Assembly (NCBI RefSeq): GCF_030463535.1
Contig: NC_132897.1
Coordinates: forward strand, 7,150,821-7,214,820
DNA: 64,000 nucleotides
DNA from: Salminus brasiliensis
Lineage: Eukaryota > Chordata > Actinopteri > Characiformes > Bryconidae
Direction: 5' to 3'
Below are positions 37,701-50,502 of this stretch, piece after piece. Within the stretch, counting starts at the first letter, position 1. The number at the start of each line of letters is the position of its first letter. The translations under genes and the position numbers were made by a program. The notes under the pieces were generated by a model. That model saw nothing but the letters and a program-made list of their open reading frames with translations. It had not been told where the DNA came from and searched no databases.

Positions 37701-39836
37701 TTGTAGAGGTTTTTGCTTTAAACTTAGTTTCAATTCATCCCAAAACACGAGCTAAACTTAACCTCAGCTCAAAACCTAAACATAATGCTCAACACTGGCC
37801 TAAACCTCAGATTAGTACATATACATTTGCATATCCACCTATTCAGTCTACAGCAGTCAGCCCTGTTTACCTATGCTGAAGTTATGAGGAGTACTTTAAG
37901 CCAGACTCTGTTTTAAATGAGGTATAATAGAGGTATAATACTGGGCAGAATTAGAAACAGAACATTTATATAAGTCAGTCTTAAAGACACAGTGATAAAA
38001 ACAGTGTTGTCACGTTCTGTGAGACGAAAGGTTTGAACTGGTCATGTGAAACATAAACACACAAATATCATCATAACTATACCTCTGGGAAATAACTAGA
38101 ATACAGGAAGACTACAGCATATGGGGCCTTCAGAGTATAAAGAAGCTCTCTGTGCTCCTCACAGATCACAGAAAGTGCTCCATTGTTATAGCTTCAGGAG
38201 TCTTGCCTAGGTAATCTCTTAAACTCATGGAAGATAAGGGTGGAATACATTTGTATGTATTTGTTATGCTTGATTTATCTGGGTTCACTCCTAAAGATAA
38301 AGCAGGTAGGAAGGGGTTCTTAGAGCAGCTGCATAGAAGAAGTGTTTATTTGCAGTAAAACTGATATTACACTGATATTACAATAAATACAACTAACATT
38401 CCCACAGGAAGTCGAGGTTTTCCATCCTAATGGCAGTCTAGTATTTTTATAGTCCTCATCCAACACCTGGTTTGGTAAATCAGTGCTTAATGATGGTAAA
38501 TCAGGTGAGCTGCTGCTGAAGGAATTGAGCATATCTACACTGTGCTGGCTTGGGGGCGTCCAGGAGAAACCTGGAGCTAAGCTTTGTTCTTCTATTAAAA
38601 CTAGCTCACAGCTTGTTTTAGTAGTATTATCATTATAGAATCAAATTTAATAGAAATGCTTCATTAAAATAAATAAATAAATAAATAAAATCTTAACACC
38701 ACTATGTAATTTCTGCGTTCATGACTTTCATCGTTTTTAGCTCCAGTCACGGTCAACTCCATTTAAGGCTCCTGTTTAAAATAATAATAATAATAATAAT
38801 AAGGGAGCTGCAGTCGAGTTATCTGAGGTGTGTAACATATGGGAGAGCTAAACAAACTAAACGACGTGTTGATGGCCTTCCACAGCAGCACTAACACAAT
38901 GCTTATTCACCTGAGGAGAAAACGCACAGGCACTATTCTGAACGATAGACATACAGAAACAGCAAAACCGCCATAACTGTCGTCTAGTCATCAGTATTGA
39001 CCACTAGTAGTGAAACGTCTGTCCTTTAGTTGATTAAAGTCATTATACACACATATGCGTGCTAACTTCGAATTTCCATTGAATAAGAGAACATAGAATT
39101 TGGGCTTCTTCAATAATTGACATAATTTAATAAATATATTTTATTTGTGCCATTAATTAAAATACATTTCCTTATGTAGGAACGGCATAAATACAGATCA
39201 CATAAATGAAGGCAACTGACACTGCCACCTTTTTAGTTTTCAGTATGTTGGATTTGCTGGACTGGCCAGTTTAAACCTTCCGTTTTTAACTTTTACGTTA
39301 TATAATGACCTACAGTTTGATGTTGTCAACATTAAAAAATGAATTGTTTAGGTTAATCAACTAATCGCTGCAATATTTGATGGATTAACTGCTAGAAAGT
39401 AGTCATTAGTGGCAGCTCTACAGTTTTACAAGCAGATGTTCTTGTATTAATGAGAGACGTGATCTTGGAATTAGGTGCCTGAAACACTGCAACCTCTACA
39501 CAGAACTTCTGAGCTTTATACAGCTTAGTCGTATTTAGCATGCTGAAAGTCCAGAGTGGCCCTGATTGTCCTAGCTGGGGGATGTTCAGAAATACAATGC
39601 TAAGTACCACCAGATGCAGTACTGAGAGCTTATTTGGCTCTCTTTTGTTCCAGGGAAAATAAATTACACCAAATCCAAGCATCCGTTGATCAGGCCGCAC
39701 AAAAAACTGAGACCTGAGATGGTTGCAGGGTGTATGGCTGGGTGTAGGTGTGTGTAAGTGCTTGTCAGAACATGTCAGAACATGTTTTTACTTTAGGCTG
39801 TCGCATATTTTGGAAGGATATTAGCGCGGAGTAGGC

Positions 39837-39889
<53 letters not shown>

Positions 39890-42800
39890 AAGTAAGCTGG
39901 AGTCTGATAAGTGAGTGTGTTGCAGGTGTTAGTGAGACTTTTTTCCATTCGAGACTGTAGGCGGCTCTCCATGAATATGTCAGACATACAAACATGCACA
40001 CACACACACGGTCCGAGACCATGAGTCATCTCTCTATTTTAAGCATTCTTCCTCTTTTCGCAGTCACGAATGGGGATCGCCGGCGGTTCATCAGAGCGTT
40101 TAATTAGAAACAGATCCTTCTGCAAAGTTCTGACACTCCAGTGCCTTTTCTTCTGCTTTCCAAAGCTGTTAAAGATCTGCCTCACCTGTCACACTGACTC
40201 TCAACCAGGTGTAAGGAGACATGTCTGACAGTGGCTCAAAGAACAGAGGTTCTGTGCTGCAGCTGTATTCTATTGCACTGGGTGGAAATCTGAGCAAACG
40301 CTAGATGAACATTAGATAGTCAAGATCGCTCGACTTTGTACTGTTGAAGGTTTTCAACACCTTTTTGGGAAAGAAGACAATATGCAAATGCACCGAATGT
40401 CCAAATGTTTGTGGACGCCGCATTCTGCTACTTTAAGTTGCACCTATTAGTTGACACATATGTACAAATGCACACACACACAGCTTGTCTAGCCCCTTTA
40501 GAGAAGTACTGCCAATAAAATAGGACTCTCTGGAGCAGGTTAACATAAACCATGCTGCTTAATGCAAGATGTGAGCTAGAGGGGTTCAAAGCCCCCCAGT
40601 ATTGAGCTGTGGAGCAGTGGAACTGTGTTCTCTGAAATGACGGTTGTTGTCCCATCCAATACTTTTATGATTGATTGGGGATTGGGGATGAGGTGGGGTC
40701 CTGACCTCACTAATGTTCTTGCAATCAGGAATGCTCCAAAATCTAGTAGAAAGTCGCCTTCTTCCCTGGACAGTAGAGGCAGTGACTCCAACAAAGCAGA
40801 ATGAACCTTGATTTTAAAACCCTTCGTAAGAAACAGTGAAAAAAACAGGTGCCCCAATATTTTTTATTATGAGGTCACAATGTATCGTTACATCACAATA
40901 TTATGAGGTCACAATGCATTGTGACATTACAATATCATGAGGTCACAATGCGTTGTTACCTCATTACATCACAATGTTATCACAATAAATCGTTACATCA
41001 CAATATCATGAGGTCACAATGCATCGTTACGTCATGCGGTCACAAGGTTATAATGTATCATTACCTCACAATATTATGAGGTCACAATGTATCGTTACAT
41101 CACAATATCAATAGGTCATAATGCATCGTGACATCACAATATCTTAAGGTCATAAAACATTGTTACATCACAATATCTTGAGGTCATAATACATCGTTAC
41201 ATCACAATATCATGAGGTCACAATGCATTGTGACATCACAATATCATGAGGTCACAATATTATGAAGTCACAATGCGTCTACCTCATTTCGTCACAATAT
41301 GATCACAATAAATTGTTACATCACAATATCATGAGGTCACAATGCTTCGTTACATCACAATATCATGAGGTCACAATGTATTGTGACATCACAATATCAT
41401 GATGTCACAATGCATTGTTACATCACAATATCATGAGGTCACAGTGTATCGTTACATCACAATATCATGAGGTCATAATGCATCGTTACATCACAATATC
41501 ATGAGGTCAATGCATTGTGACATCACAATATCATGAGGTCACAATGCATTGTTACATCACAATATCATGAGGTCACAATGCATTGTTACATCACAATATC
41601 ATGAAGTCACAGTGTATCGTTACATCACAATATCATGAAGTCACAGTGTATCGTTACATCACAATATCATGAGGTCATAATGCATCGTGACATCACAATA
41701 TCATGAGGTCACAATGTATTGTAACATCACAATATCATGATGTCACAATGCATTGTTACATCACAATATCATGAGGTCACAGTGTATCGTTACATCACAA
41801 TATCATGAGGTCATAATGCATCATTACATCACAATATCATGAGGTCACAATGCATTGTGACATCACAATATCATGAGGTCACAATGCATTGTTACATCAC
41901 AATATCATGAAGTCACAGTGTATCATTACATCACAATATCATGAGGTCATAATGCATCGTGACATCACAATATCATGAGGTCACAATGCATTGTGACATC
42001 ACAATATAATGAGGTCACAATGTATCGTTACATCACAATATCATGAGGTCACAATGCATTGTGACATCACAATATCATGAGGTCACAGTGTATCGTTACA
42101 TCACAATATCATGAGGTCGTAATGCATTGTGACATCACAATATCTTGAGGTCATAATAGATTGTTACATCACAATATCATGAGGTCACAATGCATTGTGA
42201 CATCACAATATAATGAGGTCACAATGTATCGTTACATCACAATATCATGAGGTCACAATGCTTCGTTACATCACAGTATCATGAGGTCACAATGCATTGT
42301 TACGTCATACGGGTCACAACGTTATTATGTATCATTACCTCACAATATCATGAGGTCACAATGTATCATTACATCACAATATCATGAGGTCACAATGCAT
42401 TGTGACATCACAATATCATGAGGTCATAATACATCGTGACATCACAATATCATGAGGTCATAATACATCGTGACATCACAATATCATGAGGTCACAATGC
42501 TTTGTTACATCACAATATCATGAGGTCACAATGCATTGTGACATCACAATATCTTGAGGTCACAATGCATTGTGACATCACAATATTATGAGGTCACAAT
42601 GCATTGTGACATCACAATATTATGAGCTCACAATGCGTTGTTACCTCATTACATCACAATATGATCACAATAAATCGTTACATAACAATATCATGAGGTC
42701 ACAATGTATTGTGACATCACAATATCATGAGGTCACAATGTATTGCGACATCACAATATCATGATGTCACAATGCATTGTTACATCACAATATCATGAGG

Positions 42801-45800
42801 TCACAGTGTATCGTTACATCACAATATCATGAGGTCACAGTGTATCGTTACATCACAATATCATGAGGTCATAATGCATCGTGACATCAAAATATCATGA
42901 GGTCACAATGCATTGTGACATCACAATATCATGAGGTCACAATGTATCGTTATATCACAATATCATGAGGTCACAATGTATTGTGACATCACAATATCAT
43001 GAGGTCACAATGCATTGTGACATCACAATATCATGAGGTCACAGTGTATCGTTACATCACAATATCATGAGGTCGTAATGCATCGTGAAATCACAATATC
43101 TTGAGGTCATAATAGATTGTTACATCACAATATCATGAGGTCACAATGCATTGTGACATCACAATATAATGAGGTCACAATGTATCGTTACATCACAATA
43201 TCATGAGGTCACAATGCTTCGTTACATCACAGTATCATGAGGTCACAATGCATCGTTACGTCTTACGGGTCACAACGTTATGTATCATTACCTCACAATA
43301 TCATGAGGTCACAATGTATCATTACATCACAATATCATGAGGTCATAATGCATCATGACATCACAATATCTTGAGGTCATAATACTTTGTTACATCACAA
43401 TATCATGAGGTCACAATGCATTGTGACATCACAATATTATATGGTCACAATGGGTTGTTACTTCATTACATCACAATATGATCACAATAAATCGCTACAT
43501 CACAATATCATGAGGTCACAATGCTTTGTTACATCACAATATCATGAGGTCATAATACATCGTGACATCACATTGTGACATCACAATATTATGAGCTCAC
43601 AATGCGTTGTTACCTCATTACATCACAATATGATCACAATAAATCGTTACATAATATCATGAGGTCACAATGTATTGTGACATCTCAATATTATGAGGTC
43701 ACAATGTATCGTTACATCACAATATCATGAGGGCATAATGCATCATGACATCACAATATCATGAGGTCACAATGCATTGTTACATCACAATATCATGAGG
43801 TCATAATACATTGTGACATCACAATATCATGAGGTCAATGCATTGTGACATCACAATATTATATGGTCACAATGGGTTGTCACTTCATTACATCACAATA
43901 TGATCACAATAAATCGCTACATCACAATATCACGAGGTCACAATGCTTTGTTACATCACAATATCATGAGGTCACAATGCATTGTGACATCACAATATCA
44001 TGAGGTCATAATACATCGTGACATCACAATATCATGAGGTCATAATACATCGTGACATCACAATATCATGAGGTCACAATGCATCATGACATCACAATAT
44101 CATGAGGTCACAATGTATTGTGACATCACAATATCATGATGTCACAATGCATTGTTACATCACAATATCATGAGGTCACAGTGTATCGTTACATCACAAT
44201 ATCATGAGGTCACAGTGTATCGTTACATCACAATATCACAAGGTCACAATGCGTCATTATCTCATTACATCACAATATGACCACAATAAATCGTTACATC
44301 ACAATATCATGAGGTCATGCATCGGCTTTGTGACAAATGACGGCTTTCTCTGACTGTTGGCACTACAAATGTTATTTTATTAAGGCAGTTTTTTTAACAC
44401 ATTTCCTTGGTTTGCGAAAGTGGCGACAGTGGCAGTCTCTCTCAAAAGCCCAATGTTAGTTTTTCTGCACTTGCTCAGTGGATTTATTGAAAGAGTGATC
44501 TGAGTTTGGATCCTTTATTTGACGAGTTCTATGCAGCGAGCTGGGTGTTTGACATCTGTGCTGTATTGTAGGAATTATAGTGGGGAACAGATACCAGAAA
44601 GAGTCCTGGAGGCAAGCAGGGAGAATACTTTAACAATTTGATTATTTAACTAATTGTAAATCGAGGACGCTGGCCAACACCCCATCACCGGCTCAGGTCT
44701 TGTAACATCTGGGCCCTCGCACATCCTGCCGTACTTGGATTGCAGGGGCGAAGCTTATCCCCTGGGCAGCCTTGAGATGGTGGGGAGGGAGGAGGGGAAA
44801 GACGAGACGTCGGCATCTAAAAGCTAACCCAGTTCGATGGCTTGTTACTACATCAAGTCATTTCTGTAGGTTGATCGGATGAACCGCATTTTACAGTGGA
44901 GCCGGGCTGACCTTGTTTTGGACATGTGCATTACTGTGTGCAGCTAGATCTGGGCATTTGGCTGGTGTACGCTGCTCTACTGGCCTGCAAATGGTTGAGA
45001 TGAGGACAGGCCAGCCTCTGTTCATGCCGTACTCACCCTCTCTGAGTAGGACACAATGTGTAACCATGGTGACACAATGCTAAGTGCAAAGCTGTAGAGA
45101 GATGGGAGCGTGGAAAGGAGGACGAGACTGGGAGAGTGGAGTAGGGGGCAGGCGTGAGAACGAGATCTAGCTCAGCTTGGTTTGATTGAGATCACGACTT
45201 TGTATGAAGAGGTGTGTGTGTTTGTGTGCATGTGTGTATTTTACACCTGACAGACAGCATTCATGAAAGAAAGGCTGTTTAGGAGACGCCATAAAATGAA
45301 GACGTGTGGCGAAGGGAAAGAGTTTAGACAGAGCCGTCCATCATGGCTCCACTGCAGCGACCGGTCGATGATGACCGCAACTACAGTATTGTGCGCTTCT
45401 CAGTAAAGCTGCTCAGTAAAGGAGGTTTTAGCAGGCTTGGGAGAGCTGGTGCACTGTTCTACTGTGCAGCAACGCCTGCATGCTTTTGACCTCGACCTTC
45501 ATGAAGTTCCCACCATAAAATTCTGCATCAGATGTTTTCAAAGGAACGTCTAAACAAGCCTGATGCATACTGGAAACAAGTCCTGTGGACCAATGACTTT
45601 TTAAATCCGAAGACAGGTCCTCAGCTGGAGGTAGCAAGGCGGTACATTTAACATTTACAGTTACACTTAAGGCATTTAGCAGACTCTTTTAGCTCTTATC
45701 CAGAGCGACTTACAAAAGTGCTTTGCTATTTACCCAAGAAAAACCTCAGCTAGTTTGAATAGACTAATAATAATTCAAAGATCCTCTAACTTTAGACTCC

Positions 45801-48604
45801 ACCACTTTCCACTTTGGTGCAGGACAGTAAATAGCCTGGACGCTTGTCTTCTGCGGATTTTGAGGGATGGCGGGTCGAAGCTGGAAGGGCTCTTGGTGCG
45901 GATCGGCTTTTGACCATTGCCATCACGTACGGAGGGGCTGGTCCGTTCTTGGCTTTGTAGGCCAGGGTCAGGGTTTTGAATCTAATGACCTGGGCAGCAG
46001 CTACAAGAAGCCAGTGAAGAGAGAACGCAGCAGTGGAGTGACATGATTGAATTTAGGGACATTGAAGACGACCCGTGCCGCTGCATTCTGGATGAGTTGC
46101 AGGGGCCTGATGGTGCGCAGAGGGAGACCAGCCAGAAGAGAGCTGCAGTAGTCAAGTCTAGAAGTGACGAGAGACTGAACAAGCACCTGGGTGGCCTCTC
46201 TGGAGAGGAAGGGTCGAATTCTCCGGATGTTGTACAGGAGAAATATGTTTGCAACATGGCTTGAGACGATAAATATAAGTTAGATGGTGCTCCACAACAC
46301 TCTGATCTTTATGACTTGTGTTGGTAATGCTCCTCCTCTTCCAAAAACATAACACTCCTTGTATGTTTATCATCACTGTGGTTGTCCTCTATATCAACGG
46401 ATCCACGGTACATCCACTGCAAGTCTAACACAAAGGTTAAAACACAAACTACAGAAGCTGTGTAGGGTCGCTCACCTGCTGAGGGGTCTCCAGTGGCAAA
46501 AATGATGTCATATATTTCATAGCTATTAATAAGATCATCATTATTTCTAAAGAGTTTGATGGTATCGGAAAAGGCCTGAGCATTTTATAATGGATACAAA
46601 TCAACTTCAAGTCACGTTAAGTAAAACGGTCTGACACAAGCCAGGTGTAGAAGAGACAGACGTGACTGATACGAAGGTCATCAGGTCAGGTTAATTTGAT
46701 TGTGTGTGAGATCCTCCTGTGGAACTTCAAACACTCTTCCTTGTCCGTTACCAGGCATGTCTGCATCAGATCTGAGTACACTGTTAACGTTCATGTCTCT
46801 GAACTGTTCTTATGCTTCTGTTTCCCCGTCCTCTCTCTCTGACATCTCACGTTCACTCAATCTACCCTGCCTTCAGAAACTTCCGGAAGCACCTGAGGAT
46901 GGTGGGCAGCAGGAGAATGAAGGCCCAGAGTGAGTCATATTGTACGGTGTGTCAGTGTAATTGAGGCGTGTGTATGGTAGAGGTGGCATATCCCTATCTG
47001 TGGGGATCTGGATCAGGCTGATCTCAGCAGAAACACTGAATAGGATATCAGAAGGGAGAAAAGGGATGAATTTGAGCTGATCCTCTGTCCAAACATATCT
47101 ACACACTATGTGACGTGATGTTGATGAGCTGATTTTAAGTGAATTACTTTAATTAAAACTTTAAAGCTCATTTTAAAGCTTTGATTTTTAAGAAGACATG
47201 TCAGATGTTTCAGAATCAGCATTGGAAAGTGGTATCATGCCTTCCCTACTGTATGGTTTTCAGCCTCATCTGTATCGTTGTTCTGCTGATTACATGTTGC
47301 TAACTAACAGTGATTCTGAAAATAAATCCTGGTGGCTGATGATTTATTTTCAAGCAGAGCGTCGCTGTCATATGAAAACCTTTTATCTCCAAAACTGCAA
47401 CTTGATGAAGGAAGGAAAAACATACACAAACAGCATCATCGGCTTTAGGCAAAATTTGCAGTTTCATTTATGATTATGCTATTAATTTGAATTATGTGGA
47501 TTTTATGAGTTTTTTTTATTTTTCATAATTGACTCTAATTGAGTCTATGTTTACTAAATTTGCATAAATTTGCATTTCCCCCCATTTTTCTCCCAATTTG
47601 GTACTACCGATTAACCCACACGTTCATAGCACCCCCTAGCACTAGCAATGCTCTCAACACTAGGAGGGTATGGACTTCTCTGTTACATGTGAAGTCAGTC
47701 ACTGCCTGTTTTTGAACTGCTGCCGATGCGGCATGCTGTCCTCCGACACGCTCAGAGATCCCCAGCACACATCAGCTAACAGACGCCTATGCCGGCAACC
47801 TCATCTTCCCACCTAGAGAGAGTGCAACCAATAGTGCTGACTCAAGCTCCAGCTGCTGATGTCAAAGCAGCATGGCTCAGTTTGCTATGATTGGCTGTTA
47901 CCAGTCACATGATAATATTCAGCAGAGATCAGCAACTTAAATAGGATTATGAATAGGACTTGATTACAATTCCAGAAACTTTTTAATTCCCTTGAGTTCA
48001 GAAGAAACAGTGAATGAGCAGGTGTCCCAGTACGTCTGTACGTACAGTGTGTGACCTCTATGTAGGAGTCATCAGATTTTTTTATTTTTGCACCCTTACC
48101 ACAAAACAGCCGACGTTTTCCACAACCACTGGCCTCTCTTTAAGCTTTAATGTATGCAAGTTATTTTGGACCGTTTTTATTGACTCACGCTAGAATCGAG
48201 TGGGCAGTTGGCATAATAATAAAAAATCAACAGGGTTCTGATATGACAGCGATGAGAAGCGTTAAGCTCATAGTTTTCTTTTCCTGACATTACACTGAAT
48301 GATGAGTTTTATGGGAAATTCCATACCGCTGATTGAAAAGCTTGACAGCTTGATCGAAAAGCCCATCAGGGCACATCACTCCAGTAATCGCACTGACAAG
48401 AGCGAGATACTGCCAGCTGAGTGATGTGTGTGAGAGGAGGAGTGTGTGTGTGTGTGTGTATGCTGAAGGCCAGTGTGTGTGATGCTCTCCTCCACTCCAT
48501 TATTAGCATTCGCCGATCGCAAAACGAAGAGCTTCAGTCGCTCCTGGAGTGATCCCACCCCCATCAAGCCTGACCCACTCCATGACTCCAGAGACAGTGA
48601 GTCT

Positions 48605-48645
<41 letters not shown>

Positions 48646-50453
48646 AATGCACCTACACATACAGGAGCCTCTCTACCTCTTTCACATACACACCTGTCCT
48701 CACTGGAGGGGGTGTGTGTGCGTGCGTCCTTCTGACAGGACCTCACTCTGCTGTTCACTCTATCTGAATGCGTGTGTGTGTGTATTTGTGTGCAGTGGCA
48801 CAATCAAACACTCTCAAATCAGTGTGTTTACAGTTCAGGTTAACACTTAACACACATTTGACATAAAGTGTGTGTCAAAATACACCATCATCAAATCTGG
48901 TGTTAATTGACATCCTTTTTGAGAGTGTGTTGAATCTGTCTGTCCATATACTGCAGTAACACCCCCTCTGGTGTCTGTCTTTCTACAACCGTGTCAGGCT
49001 ATAATGTGGACTTTTTCTCTGTATCTGTGTGACTCAGGTGGGGACCTGCAGGCATCCTCCGGCACTCTGGATGAGGGAGAGTATGATGATGTGGACTGGG
49101 AGGAGGAGAAAGAGCTGGAGCGGTTAGCCTGCGAGGGCGATGACTTCATACCTCCAAAAATCATGGTGAACACCACCCCCCCCCCCCACCCCCATTACAC
49201 CCGGTCCGAATGTGTCGTCTTTACTGAGAGCTTAATTGTAGTGAATATAAGAAATATTCTTAGGAGGATATTTCTGTATTTATTGAAATACAGGGAGGGT
49301 TTTAAAGAGACACATTAATAAATTTATCGTCAGGAAATCACAACTAAAAATTAGTAGGGGTGTCCTGGTACGTGCAGTCACAGATAATACACAGTTTGAG
49401 ATACACAAGATAAATATGGTCATTTAACAAATGCACATTCTACCCCGAAACCTTAAGCTGTTGGATTTGCAAGGTATTGTAAATGTAGTTGTTTAGGAGT
49501 ATTGCTATGGTAACTTTGCCCCCCACTAGGTGACCTTGTATTTTCACAACTATATCGCAATGAGAAATATTTGATATATTACATTTCAGATTCTTTCTGC
49601 TTGCCTGTGTACCATTTTCGACAGGGTGATTTAAATGTATATGTTATTGATCCATTAAGAAACCACTAGGATTTCTACATGCTAACTATACAGAAGCTCC
49701 AGTACAGCACTATACCTGATAGTATTCAGGGTAACCCCATCACTGACTCATTTCTACCAACTACACTGTTTATAAGGTTCCTCAAGGATCTTATAAGTGC
49801 AACTGTGTACAGTGAGCTACAGAGCTAATTTACGTTCATCTTGAAGCTTAGATTTTTATGTGTTACAAAACACCTCTGAGAAGTCTTATGAGGGCTGCTT
49901 TAGACACCCTTCTTGGAAAGCAAAAGACACATATAGGTGTCCTCCCTTTGAACAGAAAGCCTCCTTAATTGCACCCAGCTCCTCTGCCAGACAGCCTCAT
50001 TGATTTGGGTCGTGTTTCTTTCTTGTTCTTTGTGTAGCTGATTTCATCCAAGGTTCCAAAGGCGGAGTATGTGCCCAACATCATACGCAGGAGCGACCCC
50101 TCCATCATCCCAATCCTCTATGTGAGTCTTTCACCGGCCGCCGTTATTCACGTGGATCAAAGAGTCTTTTGTCAGACGTTACGAAAGCTGCTTGGTAATG
50201 CAAATGCTCATCTGACGGCTAGCCTTGTTATTTTGGAAGTGTTAGCAATGCAGATGATGTGTGTGTGTGTGTGTGGCTTCTGTAACTGTACTTGATCATA
50301 ACGAGAGCACAGTGCATATTAAAGTATTATTTGAATGTTCTGAATAGATCAAAATTTAATGAAGCTTCAAAGTGAAATGGAAAAACACAAGACCCTTTGA
50401 GTGGTCATTTCCACTCAGGGAAAGTTAACTTCCTTTTCTTAACTCATGCTCTA

Positions 50454-50502
<49 letters not shown>

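Noticed and set aside
43387..43578. 63-codon repetitive frame
   Set aside because: Translation of the satellite unit, not a gene.
40866..44318. Regular repeats resembling a CRISPR array
   Set aside because: Units are contiguous 34-bp tandem copies with no unique spacers, and the host is a vertebrate.
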